Source of the DNA: an uncultured bacterium
GTDB taxonomy: Bacteria; Bacillota; Clostridia; Lachnospirales; Lachnospiraceae
NCBI GenBank assembly: GCA_947177425.1
Contig: CAMWUN010000008.1
Coordinates: 1 to 64,000, forward strand
DNA length: 64,000 nucleotides
Reading direction: 5' to 3'
Made by a program: the position numbers and the translations under genes. Numbering within the stretch: position 1 is the first letter of the stretch; each line of letters begins with the position of its first letter. Below, piece after piece: positions 51,359 through 60,264 of the stretch. The notes beneath the pieces were generated by a model, which had not been told where the DNA came from, made no database searches, and saw only the letters and a list, made by a program, of their open reading frames with translations.

Positions 51359-52515
51359 CACACAAAGGCTTTTACAGGCCGGAATATGTGCAGATACTAA
51401 ATGCCGTAGAATACAGGGCAAGGGAATTGTTTGGCGATAATGTGAATCTGACAGTCAGATCGCCCCTTGGAATCCTTTTAAGGATAGATGCATGGATGAT
51501 GAATATTCTGTTTGGAGTACTGGAAAAAGTATATAACAGCAGATTTGTGGACACATCGGAAGGAAGCTCCCTTTACAATCTTGGAAGGATGATAGGGATG
51601 TACTTGTTGCCGGCGGGAAAAGCAACGGGATATGTTACCATAGAAGGTGCAGAGGGAACGGTTGTCCCGGCAGGCTACCTTTTAAGTACACCCGGGGGAT
51701 TGCAGTATACGGTGATGAGGGAAGAAATAATAGGGGCGGAAGGAAAAACACTGGCCCTGGTCCAGGCAGTCCAGACAGGAAAGGAATACAACACGGATGC
51801 AGGCACCATAATCCACATAGTAAATCCAGCAGCAGTCCGGGGCATTAAGGGAGTTTACAATGAATCCCCCGTCATTAATGGAAGGGAGAGGGAGACAGAC
51901 GCAGAATACAGGAACAGATATTATAAATCGGTGGACTATGCCGGCGGTGTGAATACGGAGGCGGTAAGGGCAGCACTGTTGCAGGATGTACAGGGCGTTT
52001 ATGCGGCATACGTATATGAGAATGATTCTGATGTTTATGACCCGGTATATAAGCTGCCTCCTCACAGCATAGAAGCCGTAGTATATGGAGGACTGGATGA
52101 AGATATAGCCAGAACCATATATGAAAAGAAGGCAGGCGGAATACAGACAAATGGAAATAAGAGCGTTCCGGTAATGACAAATTCGGAACAATTGATAGAT
52201 ATTTCCTTTTCACGTCCTGATTTGATAGATGTCCATATAAGAATTTTTAATTTAGAAACAAATGAAGACTTTCCGGGAGAAGACACAATAAAAGAAGCCT
52301 TGATTAATTTTATCGGCGGCGATGCGAGCGGGGGACTTGGCATCGGTGCCGATGTTTCTTATCAGGGAATACCGGCTGTTGTCATGCAGATAAAAGGGAT
52401 TCTGGATTTTGATTTTGTTATGGGAAAAAGCGTGGAAAATCTGAACCGGGAGAAAGTTGAAATCGGAATAAGAGAAAAAGCCGTGACCGCTGCGGATAAG
52501 GTGGTGATAGGGTGA
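51334..52515 (+). CDS. baseplate J family protein
   Basis: 393 residues with Baseplate_J features: VDTSEGSSLYNLGRMIG, GTVVPAGYLLSTPGG and ETDAEYRNRYYKSVDY AGGVNTEAV. A wedge component. Overlaps both neighbours by a few bases, indicating a tight late operon. Confidence 0.9.
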   Translation: MAGEEWGLTHKGFYRPEYVQILNAVEYRARELFGDNVNLTVRSPLGILLRIDAWMMNILFGVLEKVYNSRFVDTSEGSSLYNLGRMIGMYLLPAGKATGYVTIEGAEGTVVPAGYLLSTPGGLQYTVMREEIIGAEGKTLALVQAVQTGKEYNTDAGTIIHIVNPAAVRGIKGVYNESPVINGRERETDAEYRNRYYKSVDYAGGVNTEAVRAALLQDVQGVYAAYVYENDSDVYDPVYKLPPHSIEAVVYGGLDEDIARTIYEKKAGGIQTNGNKSVPVMTNSEQLIDISFSRPDLIDVHIRIFNLETNEDFPGEDTIKEALINFIGGDASGGLGIGADVSYQGIPAVVMQIKGILDFDFVMGKSVENLNREKVEIGIREKAVTAADKVVIG

Positions 52516-53264
52516 ATTTTACGCATATGATGCTGAAAATGCTGACAAGTTCTTATAACAGGTCAGACATAAAGAGGTCAGAAAAGGGAGACCTTCCAGA
52601 AACGAACATCGGGAAAGTATTATCCTTAAGTGCATGGGGATTTGATATTATCAATTCCCATGCTGAAAAAATAATAGAATGGGATAATATAGACTATGCA
52701 CAAGGCCGGGTGCTGGACAGATACGGCGGAAATTATGGCGTATGCAGGGGAGAGGCGCCTGATGATATATATAGGGTAATGATTAAGGTAAAAGTAATTG
52801 CCATGCTTTCAGCGGGAAATCTTGATACCATTATCAATGCGGCCGCAATACTTTTTGATGTGAAAAATAACAGGGTGGAGGCACAGGAGATATTCCCTGC
52901 AAAAATCTTTCTTTTCGTGGAAGAAGAAGATTTGGACGAAATCCATAAAATGCTCTCCGAAACAATTGCACGCCTTATGTTGCGGATAAAGGCAGCAGGC
53001 GTGGGTATGAGGATATTCCGCAGGACATATTACCATGCGATGGAGACAATTTACACAGGGACTTTGTCCGAAAAATTTGCAAAAAAGTCGCTGGGACCAT
53101 CTGCCAGGGATGAAAAAGTCACATATAAAACGCCGTTAATCATGGGGGTAGGAACCAGCATTTATGTTAAAAAGAGTTATATGCCCAGCGTTTATGTTAT
53201 GTCAGAGTCAGGCGATAAGCTGGATGTCACTACAAAAAGTGGCAGAAGAATAACGGTGGGATAA
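52512..53264 (+). CDS. tail protein I-like (DUF2313/DUF2612-like) baseplate protein
   Basis: 250 residues from GTG 52512. VLDRYGGNYGVCRGEAPDDIYRVMI (in part) is the wedge-type signature LDxxGxxxGxxRxxxxDxxYR. It lies in the position of the gpI protein after J. The C-terminal 90 residues are extra and beta-rich. Confidence 0.75.
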   Translation: MNFTHMMLKMLTSSYNRSDIKRSEKGDLPETNIGKVLSLSAWGFDIINSHAEKIIEWDNIDYAQGRVLDRYGGNYGVCRGEAPDDIYRVMIKVKVIAMLSAGNLDTIINAAAILFDVKNNRVEAQEIFPAKIFLFVEEEDLDEIHKMLSETIARLMLRIKAAGVGMRIFRRTYYHAMETIYTGTLSEKFAKKSLGPSARDEKVTYKTPLIMGVGTSIYVKKSYMPSVYVMSESGDKLDVTTKSGRRITVG

Positions 53265-53300
53265 GAAAGACCAGCCAAATTATTAAAGCAGGAGAAGAGT

Positions 53301-53897
53301 ATGGAAAAAGATGCAGTTAGAAACGAAGGCACTATTATAACTAAAAAAGGTATGCAACTGATAAGCAAGCTTTTAGCATCAGGCAGTACATTAAATTTTA
53401 CAAAGGTAGAAATTGGGTCAGGCCATGCAGATGAAGGAACAGATCTTGAAAGTCTGACGCGGCTGGTATCCTATGTACGGGACGGACACATTGCAAAATG
53501 TTTTCCTTTGCCAGAAAAAAACATCGCCTCTGTTGTATGTCAGATTAGTTCGATTGGTACAATAAATGGATTTGTGGCAACGGAGGCGGGGTTATATGCG
53601 GAGGACCCGGACGAAGGGGAAATACTGTATGCGTATCTGGATATGTGGGATGATCCGCAATATATTTATGCGGAAAGCAATGCTATAAGTAAGTTTTTTG
53701 AAATTACAATGAGTGTAGTGATTTCAAAGGTTGAAAATGTAACAGCGGCTATCAGCCCATACAGCATGATTTCGCGTGAAGAATTTAATGAACTGCTTGA
53801 GCAGATAAGCAAAATGGGGAAGACAACTATTAACACAGCAGAGGCAGAGTTTGAAGAAAATGAAATTAGGCTTATAGTAAATGAAATGCCATATTAA
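53301..53897 (+). CDS. tail-collar/fibre attachment protein
   Basis: 198 residues. N-terminal ITKKGMQLISKLLASGSTLNFTKVEIGSG (in part) and ATEAGLYAEDPDEGEILYAY match phage tail-collar fibre N-terminal domains. It would connect the baseplate to the fibre encoded next. Confidence 0.75.
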   Translation: MEKDAVRNEGTIITKKGMQLISKLLASGSTLNFTKVEIGSGHADEGTDLESLTRLVSYVRDGHIAKCFPLPEKNIASVVCQISSIGTINGFVATEAGLYAEDPDEGEILYAYLDMWDDPQYIYAESNAISKFFEITMSVVISKVENVTAAISPYSMISREEFNELLEQISKMGKTTINTAEAEFEENEIRLIVNEMPY

Positions 53898-53914
53898 GGA
53901 AGGAGGTATGCGGG

Positions 53915-55366
53915 GTGGAAACAGAACAGCTATACGCAAACGGAAATCCAGTCTGCCCAACAACTAATTATGAAAATGACAATGCCGAACAGCGGATAAG
54001 AAACGCAGAGATCCTTCTTGACGAAATAGCGGAACGCGTGGCAACGCGCCTGCTGGAAAAGACAGATATTGCGGAGTGGGCGAAACAGGCACGCAAGCCG
54101 TCCTATACAGCGTCAGAAGTAGGTGCGGATGCTTCGGGAAGCGCCCAGAGGGCGCTGCTGGATGCGAAGGAATATTCTGACAGTACATACCAGCAGGCCA
54201 CAGGCTATACGGATACGGCAATTGCCCGGCTCGTAGGTTCGGCCCCGTCCACCCTTGACACGCTGGGAGAGATTGCCGCCGCAATGGAAGATAACGAGTC
54301 AGTGGTTTTGGCGCTGGAAGCTGCCATTGGAAACAAGGCGGATGAAAAAGAATACCAGGCCCATGCAGGAAACAGGACGATGCACGTTACGGCATCGGAA
54401 CGGGAAAAATGGAATGAAGCAGCAGACAGGATCCCTTCCGCGCCGGAAGATATAGGGGCCCTTCCTTCTGGTGCCAGCGCAGTTTCTGCAGACAAATGGA
54501 AAACTCCCAGGAATATAAACGGCATGAACGTGGATGGCAGTGGGAACAGGACAAATTATGGGACATGTTCCACCGCAGCGGCCACAGCAGCAAAAGTGGT
54601 ATCATGTAACGGATTCGGGCTGGTGACAGGCGCGGAGATCACAGTTAAATTTACCGTGACAAATACAGCAGCAAACCCGACGTTGAATGTCAACAGCACA
54701 GGCGCAAAGCCGGTCTGGTACCGGGGAGCGGCCATAGCTGCCGGGTATCTTGCCGCGAACCGTACATATATATTCAGGTACAATGGTACACAGTATGAAT
54801 TAGTGGGAGATATTGACACCAATGAAAAATATTCCGCCATGACAGGTGCAACGGAATCCGCAGGAGGAAAAGCCGGACTGGTTCCAGCTCCTGCCAAAGG
54901 CGCACAGGGGAAGTATTTAAGGGGTGACGGCACATGGGTCGCACCGGCCACCACCCTTGCAGGGACGGAGCAGGGAATACCGCTGGACCAGACGATGGGG
55001 AAGATACTGAATGATAAGGTTAGTGAGATAATTAGCAATTTACAATCCCTGTCAACTGCGGAAGTGATAACAATGACCGCTAATGCGTCATGGGTAAAAA
55101 AAGGTGATGTACTATGCTTTAAAATAGCAAACAGATGCTTTTTCCAATTTATAGAGGTTGAGTTTGCTAAAGAATCCGCTAATACGGAGTACAAAAAAAC
55201 ACTGTTCTGGACACTTGGTAAAAGTGTTGGCTATGAAAAGGTTTTTCTTCTATATCCGATAGACGGCGGTCAACCAATCCGGCTGCTGTGTTCTGGCAAC
55301 AAAATATATGGACATTATAGTGGTGCATATTTAAATATGGATTATTTTGGATTGCTGGTCATGTAA
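53915..55366 (+). CDS. tail fibre protein, active C-terminal variant
   Basis: 483 residues from GTG 53915 (GGAGGT upstream). Shaft: helical and collagen-poor repeats (SAPSTLDTLGEIAAAMED, MHVTASEREKW), then a beta-rich middle ending GKYLRGDGTWVAP. From about residue 371 (ISNLQSLSTAEV) to the end lies a receptor-binding-like domain. The DNA at this boundary carries the 16-bp repeat that recurs inverted at 55723-55738, so the C-terminus is probably exchangeable. Confidence 0.82.
   Translation: METEQLYANGNPVCPTTNYENDNAEQRIRNAEILLDEIAERVATRLLEKTDIAEWAKQARKPSYTASEVGADASGSAQRALLDAKEYSDSTYQQATGYTDTAIARLVGSAPSTLDTLGEIAAAMEDNESVVLALEAAIGNKADEKEYQAHAGNRTMHVTASEREKWNEAADRIPSAPEDIGALPSGASAVSADKWKTPRNINGMNVDGSGNRTNYGTCSTAAATAAKVVSCNGFGLVTGAEITVKFTVTNTAANPTLNVNSTGAKPVWYRGAAIAAGYLAANRTYIFRYNGTQYELVGDIDTNEKYSAMTGATESAGGKAGLVPAPAKGAQGKYLRGDGTWVAPATTLAGTEQGIPLDQTMGKILNDKVSEIISNLQSLSTAEVITMTANASWVKKGDVLCFKIANRCFFQFIEVEFAKESANTEYKKTLFWTLGKSVGYEKVFLLYPIDGGQPIRLLCSGNKIYGHYSGAYLNMDYFGLLVM
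55027..55042 (+). repeat. fibre inversion repeat, left copy
   Basis: GATAATTAGCAATTTA inside the fibre gene at the start of the variable C-terminal domain. It matches the complement of 55723-55738 at 15 of 16 bases. Confidence 0.65.
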
Positions 55367-55374
55367 ACTGACTA

Positions 55375-55740
55375 TTAATTTGTACAGAGTGTCAATATGA
55401 AACCACGGTACCATGTTGCATCATGCGTTTTCTCAAAAGTCCTTAAATATACACTTTTGGAATGTTCCACAGTACATTCAATTGTAACGGCTGAATCATC
55501 AGCTTGGTCATTCACCAAACCTATTGTATCGTGTGCGAAACTAAAACCAGCAGTGGTAATATCACATAATTTATAATTCGTCCAAGGTTTGAGGGCTTTA
55601 CACCCAAATGCAAGACTGAATAGTCCTATCTTTCCGATTTTATAGAGTTTACAGTACTGAAATTCCGTTACAATACTTGTATTCCAATTTGCAGTAAGCA
55701 AAGTAACCGTAGTTATGGCTGATAAATTGCTATTTATCTT
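55375..55740 (-). pseudogene. silent alternative fibre C-terminal domain (inverted cassette)
   Basis: An open frame with no start or ribosome site ends 8 bp from the fibre stop, facing it. Its first residues, INSNLSAITTVTLLTAN, align with IISNLQSLSTAEVITMTAN of the active fibre, and the remaining ~105 residues form a comparable but different domain ending FILTLCTN. Inversion of the 680-bp segment between the repeats would fuse this domain in frame to the fibre shaft. Confidence 0.7.
55723..55738 (-). repeat. fibre inversion repeat, right copy
   Basis: On the minus strand GATAAATAGCAATTTA, one mismatch from the copy at 55027-55042. With one more flanking A and G the match is 17 of 18. Confidence 0.65.
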
Positions 55741-55794
55741 ACAAAATAAATCAAAATAACCGGGGAAGTCCCGGAGAAAGAAGGTAAAAGAAGT

Positions 55795-56187
55795 ATGAAA
55801 AATATATTGGTTTTAAAAGACGGCTCCGAAATAGGGCTGGAAACAGGCGCCAGCCTGTCAGACATGAAAGTCCTGTCCGATACAAAGCCAGATATGCTGT
55901 CTGCATGGAATAAACTCACAGAAAACAATCTGTCAGAAGTGCAGATAAAAGATTGTGACGGGCTGGTAGTGGCCACATACCAGAATCTTGTCCTGGATTC
56001 GGAAACTTCCATATTAAATAAAGACGGGACCGTCCTTACCAGTTTCAGGCTCCGCGGAAAAACGGAGGTTGAAGTGCTGGGGGAGAGGGTTGCAGTGCTG
56101 GAAAACGGGTTTGAGGTACATGGCGGCGCGATCGGCGATCTGGGGCTGGCAGTCAGTGAACTGGCAGAAGAAAGGGGGCAGGCATAA
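55795..56187 (+). CDS. phage tail-region hypothetical protein
   Basis: 130 residues; GGAGAAAGAAGG upstream. Strand-turn-strand N-terminus (MKNILVLKDGSEIGLE) and LGERVAVLENGFEVHGG end. Small proteins of this form lie between fibre genes and the XkdX-like gene in many Firmicutes phages. Its exact job is unknown. Confidence 0.6.
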   Translation: MKNILVLKDGSEIGLETGASLSDMKVLSDTKPDMLSAWNKLTENNLSEVQIKDCDGLVVATYQNLVLDSETSILNKDGTVLTSFRLRGKTEVEVLGERVAVLENGFEVHGGAIGDLGLAVSELAEERGQA

Positions 56188-56315
56188 TGGGGAGATTCTA
56201 CGGACTTAAGGTACTTGATGGAAGCATGGAAGCCGGGGAGGTCCCGAAATTGTGGAGGGCAGCAACGGAACGCTGGCTGGAATCTTATGCCGCGGGGCAG
56301 GAAGGTGGGAAATAA
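56187..56315 (+). CDS. XkdX-like small protein
   Basis: 42 residues; the ATG overlaps the preceding stop. MGRFYGLKVLDGSM ... VPKLWRAATERWL fits the XkdX family, always found near phage tail fibre and holin genes. Unknown function. Confidence 0.7.
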   Translation: MGRFYGLKVLDGSMEAGEVPKLWRAATERWLESYAAGQEGGK

Positions 56316-57097
56316 TGGATAAATATGCGGTAAAAGAGATTATAAAAAGGCGTAAGGGAAGGAACTATACTTTCCCGATAGGGGCTAAAGCAACAAACAT
56401 AGAGACTGATAACACCCATCAGTTTGTAACAAAGGACGAAAAAAACAAAATAGGGGAGATCGACGGTATAAAACAGGCTTTTCAGGATGGTTGTAATGTG
56501 CTGGTGTCCGCATGTACAACCTATGGGGCGACACCGGAAAGCAACAGCCCGCCACATATCGCCGATGCCATAAGGGCTATCTATAATAAAAGATACAATG
56601 ACGGCTACAGTGCGGGAAGGCTGCAGGGGCGGAAGGATGTAATTGCAGACCCGGGAGCTTATGGGATTAATGTCGGATATACGATTGAGCAGATGAAAGT
56701 CGGTATCAGTACCCATGACTGGTCAGAATATGATATGTACTCAAAGTGCTTCACAGCCCCGAATGACGGGGTGCTGGTTGTCGGGAATACTGTCCATGCA
56801 GGGATCGGGGTGATATGGGGAGCCGAGGGAAAACATGAAATATCCGTCACACATAAGGGGCAGGTTGTTCTTGATAAGACTGTAGATGTATATGGCGGCC
56901 CGGATGGATATGCACAGAATAACCCTTATCCCATTATAACAAACCAGCAGTACCCGTTAAAAGCTGGTGAACAGCTTATTGTAAAAGCAAAATTTACCGG
57001 AAGATGGAAGACAGATGAAGACGGCAGCCATGGATCTGGAACAGCATGTTCTTTTGGCGGGGATTCTGCGCTGACCTGGGTTCATATTTACACTTAA
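56315..57097 (+). CDS. putative receptor-binding or tail-tip protein
   Basis: 260 residues; the ATG overlaps the previous stop. The N-terminal part has a HTH-like NTHQFVTKDEKNKIGEIDG stretch common in fibre proteins; the C-terminal 110 residues are a beta-rich domain (CFTAPNDGVLVVGNTVHAG). Probably a second adhesin. Confidence 0.55.
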   Translation: MDKYAVKEIIKRRKGRNYTFPIGAKATNIETDNTHQFVTKDEKNKIGEIDGIKQAFQDGCNVLVSACTTYGATPESNSPPHIADAIRAIYNKRYNDGYSAGRLQGRKDVIADPGAYGINVGYTIEQMKVGISTHDWSEYDMYSKCFTAPNDGVLVVGNTVHAGIGVIWGAEGKHEISVTHKGQVVLDKTVDVYGGPDGYAQNNPYPIITNQQYPLKAGEQLIVKAKFTGRWKTDEDGSHGSGTACSFGGDSALTWVHIYT

Positions 57098-57214
57098 AAT
57101 AAGTGATTTAATCTTTATAAAGGAATGGATATATACAGAATAGAAAATACAGGTCAGATGCAGAAATGTGTCTGGCTTTTATTTTACAAGAAAAGCGGAA
57201 AGGGGGTGAGTCTG

Positions 57215-57523
57215 GTGGAAGATGCAATTGTACGCGCGGAGCACGAAGAATTCAAACGCCGCATGGATGAAGAGAACGCGCGTCAGAACAGACGTATTGA
57301 ACTGCTGGAAAAGAGCCAGCAGCGCCTTGAAATGCTGAATATCTCTATTGAGAAACTTGCGGTCAACATGGAGAGCATGTTAAAAGAGCAGTTACAGCAG
57401 GGGGAGCGTCTGGGAGTTCTTGAGTCAAGGGACGGGGAGATGTGGCGCAAGGTGGTGGGACATGCGGTGACGGCAGTCATCAGCATTGTAATTGGATATA
57501 TTTTTTGCAGTCTGGGGATGTAA
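57215..57523 (+). CDS. XhlA-like holin accessory protein
   Basis: 102 residues from GTG 57215 (AAAGGGGGTG upstream). Long N-terminal coiled coil (RRMDEENARQNRRIELLEK) and one C-terminal membrane helix (AVTAVISIVIGYIFCSLGM). This is the haemolysin XhlA layout, which assists the holin. Confidence 0.8.
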   Translation: MEDAIVRAEHEEFKRRMDEENARQNRRIELLEKSQQRLEMLNISIEKLAVNMESMLKEQLQQGERLGVLESRDGEMWRKVVGHAVTAVISIVIGYIFCSLGM

Positions 57524-57552
57524 AACAATATTTAAAGAAAAGGAGAGAGATT

Positions 57553-57777
57553 ATGAAGAACGGAAATTATTGGACAAGATGGGCAAAGGCAGCAGGCATG
57601 AGGGCGTTTAAAACTGCGGCACAGACCGGAGCGGCCACAATCGGCACAGCCGCAGTAATGGGAGAAGTAAACTGGGTTATGGTAGGTTCTGCTTCGATGC
57701 TTGCAGCCATACTGAGCCTGCTGACATCGGCGGCGGGACTTCCCGAACTTGAGCAGGAAGGAGGAAAACAGAAATGA
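57553..57777 (+). CDS. holin (r1t-type)
   Basis: 74 residues from ATG 57553. Two hydrophobic helices (about 18-38 and 41-62) with RAFKTAAQTGAATIG and SMLAAILSLLTSAAGLP, as in r1t-type holins. It permeabilises the membrane at lysis. Located between the XhlA-like gene and the endolysin. Confidence 0.82.
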   Translation: MKNGNYWTRWAKAAGMRAFKTAAQTGAATIGTAAVMGEVNWVMVGSASMLAAILSLLTSAAGLPELEQEGGKQK

Positions 57778-57968
57778 TTGAGATAATTCTTAGAAACGGC
57801 TGCATTGTCAGATGGAAGAAGAAGCAGTGGACAAGTTATAAATATGACGGAAAGTGCTTCATTGTCATTAAGGATAATGAATGGGCAGGTATATACAACA
57901 TGGACAGCATTATATCTGTTGTTGTTAAAAAGGAGAAGAAAGCGAAGAAGCGGAGGAAGAACAGATGA
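57774..57968 (+). CDS. small basic hypothetical protein in the lysis cluster
   Basis: 64 residues; overlaps both neighbours by 4 bp. The C-terminus is a Lys/Arg run (KKEKKAKKRRKNR). Tightly coupled, so it is real; the function is unknown. Confidence 0.6.
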   Translation: MIEIILRNGCIVRWKKKQWTSYKYDGKCFIVIKDNEWAGIYNMDSIISVVVKKEKKAKKRRKNR

Positions 57969-59041
57969 AAATAGGAATCAACTGCGGACACACAGCAGGC
58001 GGCGCCGGATATGGAGCCGTTGGCATTATCAGTGAAAGTGACCATACCCGTCTTGTAGGAAGGGAACTGATGCGCCTTATGCAGGCAAAAGGGGCACAGG
58101 TGATCGACTGTACCATTGACCGGGCAGGTACACAAAATGAGTATCTTTCAAAGGTTGTGGAACTGGCAAACAGGGAAGATTTGGACTGGTTTATCGGCAT
58201 TCACTTTAATGCATCCAAAGCACATACCGGGCAGGGGGCGGAAGTCTATACCTATAAGGGCAGGCAGTACCCGGATGCAGTAAGCGTATGTAAAAATCTG
58301 GAAAATCTGGGATTCAGAAACCGCGGTGTAAAAGAAGGAACCGGCCTGTATGTAATTAGGAAGACAAAGGCAAAGTCCATGCTGATAGAAGTATGCTTCT
58401 GTGATAACCAGCAGGATATCAACATCTATGAGGCAGCAGGCGGCGCGGGTGGAATTGCGGAGGCAATATTTAAAGGGATGCAAGGGTATGTTGATGCAAC
58501 CGAAACATCGATGGGAACCGGAGAGACGCCCATCATGGGTACCAGCGTAGCATCCGCAGACCAGCTAAATGCCCTGTTACTGTCCGGGAACCCCCAGGCT
58601 GAAGATTATCTTCATCTGGCAGAAATCTTTCTGGAAGAGGGAGAAAAGGAGGGCGTAAGGGGTGATGGAGCGTTCTGCCAGAGCCTTATTGAAACGGGCT
58701 ATTTCAAATTTAGCGGTGATGTAAAGCCCTGTCAGCACAACTATGCCGGGATTGGTGCTACAGGCGGCGTGCCCGGCAATTCTTTCCCCGATGCAAGGAC
58801 AGGCGTCCGTGCACAGATACAGCACTTAAAGGCGTATGCATCCACAGAACCGCTGGTGCAGGAGTGTGTTGACCCCAGATACGAATATGTTTCCAAGGGA
58901 TGTGCCCCGACTTTTGAACAGTTGGCAGGTAAATGGGCAGTACCGGGATATTCCGGTTATGCAAGCCTAGAAGCGGCCAGACTGGCCAATGATACATATG
59001 GCCACAAGATTGTAAAATTGCTGGAAAAAACTATTGTGTAG
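57965..59041 (+). CDS. two-domain endolysin: amidase_3 plus glucosaminidase-like
   Basis: 358 residues. Residues 1-175 are an N-acetylmuramoyl-L-alanine amidase (GINCGHTAGG, IGIHFNAS, EVCFCDN with the zinc and catalytic residues). Residues 205-340 are a Bax/glucosaminidase-type domain (AEIFLEEGEKEGVRGDGAFCQSLIETGYF in part, NYAGIGATGG). Two different cuts in peptidoglycan by one enzyme. No signal peptide, so it needs the holin. Confidence 0.9.
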   Translation: MKIGINCGHTAGGAGYGAVGIISESDHTRLVGRELMRLMQAKGAQVIDCTIDRAGTQNEYLSKVVELANREDLDWFIGIHFNASKAHTGQGAEVYTYKGRQYPDAVSVCKNLENLGFRNRGVKEGTGLYVIRKTKAKSMLIEVCFCDNQQDINIYEAAGGAGGIAEAIFKGMQGYVDATETSMGTGETPIMGTSVASADQLNALLLSGNPQAEDYLHLAEIFLEEGEKEGVRGDGAFCQSLIETGYFKFSGDVKPCQHNYAGIGATGGVPGNSFPDARTGVRAQIQHLKAYASTEPLVQECVDPRYEYVSKGCAPTFEQLAGKWAVPGYSGYASLEAARLANDTYGHKIVKLLEKTIV

Positions 59042-59049
59042 AAGCAGGA

Positions 59050-59070
59050 GCGGCAGGGTTATCCTGCCGC
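59050..59070 (+). terminator. terminator-like hairpin after the endolysin
   Basis: Perfect 8-bp stem GCGGCAGG/CCTGCCGC with a 5-base loop; the following T-run is weak. Confidence 0.55.
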
Positions 59071-59080
59071 CTGTTGTATT

Positions 59081-59248
59081 CTATGCATATGCAACGTCAA
59101 CAATATCTTCCCCGCAATTAACATAGATATCTTCGCCTAATACTTCAGCTTGTTCTTCTGCGTATTTAACGGCTTGTTTTTCTGTTCCACAGAAATCATT
59201 TAAAACATTTTCTCCGTCTTCATTTGTAAACCAATATCTATTTTTCAT
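59081..59248 (-). CDS. small acidic hypothetical protein
   Basis: 55 residues from ATG 59248 (AGAAGG upstream). Starts MKNRYWFTNEDGENV, with a KQAVKYAEEQAEVLGEDI helix. Compact alpha/beta, unknown function. Last gene of a leftward module. Confidence 0.55.
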   Translation of the reverse strand: MKNRYWFTNEDGENVLNDFCGTEKQAVKYAEEQAEVLGEDIYVNCGEDIVDVAYA

Positions 59249-59303
59249 ATCCTTCTCACTTTCTCCCTGCATTACCCGGCAGGGACGGGATAAATGAATT
59301 TTA

Positions 59304-59444
59304 TCAGCACGGAGATTCTATCGTATAGTTTCCTTCTCCAAACATTTCATCCCCATATTCTCTAGCTTCTTTGTAACTCGGAAAATCTTGTGGCATTTCG
59401 TCTGAATCGTTCGGAAATACGGTGCAAAACCATTCTTCGCTCAT
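59304..59444 (-). CDS. 46-residue acidic hypothetical protein
   Basis: ATG 59444 with GAAGGGAAG upstream. MSEEWFCTVFPNDSDEM, acidic. Unknown function; part of the same leftward run. Confidence 0.5.
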   Translation of the reverse strand: MSEEWFCTVFPNDSDEMPQDFPSYKEAREYGDEMFGEGNYTIESPC

Positions 59445-59492
59445 ATCTTCCCTTCTTTCTCCCGGTGCATCCCCGCCGGGTGGGTGGTGTGA

Positions 59493-59822
59493 TTAATTTG
59501 CTAATGCGTATTGATAACGGTCGAACCAATCAAGGCGATTCATTAAGTACCAGTCTAATTCCATAGCAGCCTTTTTTGTGATATTTATATAGTTTAAGTC
59601 TAAACACTCGACTATAGATATATCTAAATACTGATTATTAAATGCAAATCCTCTAATTATAGGATTGATATAAGTAGTGCCTTTTGGCTGTGTATTGTCA
59701 TGCTCAAATATACTGCTGAAAAGTTCTGCGAAACCCCTTGCCTCGGGATTTCTGTCAAATCCTAAATCCTTACTTGCCATCATGCTCCATCTTTTTACTA
59801 TATTCTTTTCACTGATTGTCAT
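59493..59822 (-). CDS. hypothetical protein
   Basis: 109 residues from ATG 59822 (GGAGGATATGG upstream). Helical N-terminus, aromatic C-terminus (LDWYLMNRLDWFDRYQ). No domain recognised. Confidence 0.55.
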   Translation of the reverse strand: MTISEKNIVKRWSMMASKDLGFDRNPEARGFAELFSSIFEHDNTQPKGTTYINPIIRGFAFNNQYLDISIVECLDLNYINITKKAAMELDWYLMNRLDWFDRYQYALAN

Positions 59823-59850
59823 TTTCCATATCCTCCGTTCCTTTGATAAG

Positions 59851-59934
59851 TCATACAAACAATAAAATCAATCCAACCACTACAATAACCAGCCATACAA
59901 CCGCCACCACAAGCTTCATAATATTTTTTATCAT
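59851..59934 (-). CDS. possible 27-residue membrane peptide
   Basis: A single hydrophobic helix, MIKNIMKLVVAVVWLVIV and onward, ending LLFV. No ribosome site is visible, so translation is doubtful. It lies between two better-supported leftward genes. Confidence 0.25.
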   Translation of the reverse strand: MIKNIMKLVVAVVWLVIVVVGLILLFV

Positions 59935-59994
59935 ATTGATTTTACAGACAGACTATGCTATTTTTTAGGTAGGGGAGGTTTCCCTCCCCGGGAC

Positions 59995-60108
59995 CTATCG
60001 GATACTCTCTATAATCATTTTGATGACTGCTATGAGAGTTCCAATCTCTAAGGCAAGTTGTGTAAGTGCTCGTACCACTTTTATCAGCTTGCCTATTTTT
60101 TTGTCCAT
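59995..60108 (-). CDS. 37-residue amphipathic membrane peptide
   Basis: ATG 60108 with a strong AAAGGAGG 7-8 bases upstream. MDKKIGKLIKVVRALTQLAL then a hydrophobic end TLIAVIKMIIESIR. Size and composition recall small phage superinfection or toxin peptides. Divergent from the ribbon-helix-helix gene. A stable GC hairpin (59971-59993) lies just beyond its stop. Confidence 0.5.
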   Translation of the reverse strand: MDKKIGKLIKVVRALTQLALEIGTLIAVIKMIIESIR

Positions 60109-60151
60109 CTGTACGCCTCCTTTCTTCTTCTAATGATATTAGTATATAATA

Positions 60152-60230
60152 TATATACCCATATATCAATATTGAAATATAACAAATTTTTATCTATATG
60201 TTTGGTTATTTTGTATATATACCCATATAT
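60152..60230. promoter_or_regulatory. divergent control region with duplicated operator
   Basis: TATATACCCATATAT occurs at 60152-60166 and again at 60216-60230, 64 bp apart, in the AT-rich gap between the divergent genes. Both promoters lie here. Likely sites for the ribbon-helix-helix protein, by position only. Confidence 0.5.
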
Positions 60231-60264
60231 AAAACTATGATATGCTATACGCAGGAGGTGTGAT

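Noticed and set aside
55375-55701. Independent minus-strand gene after the fibre
   Set aside because: No start with a ribosome site; the similarity to the fibre C-terminus begins before the first ATG, at the inverted repeat. It is better read as a silent fibre cassette.
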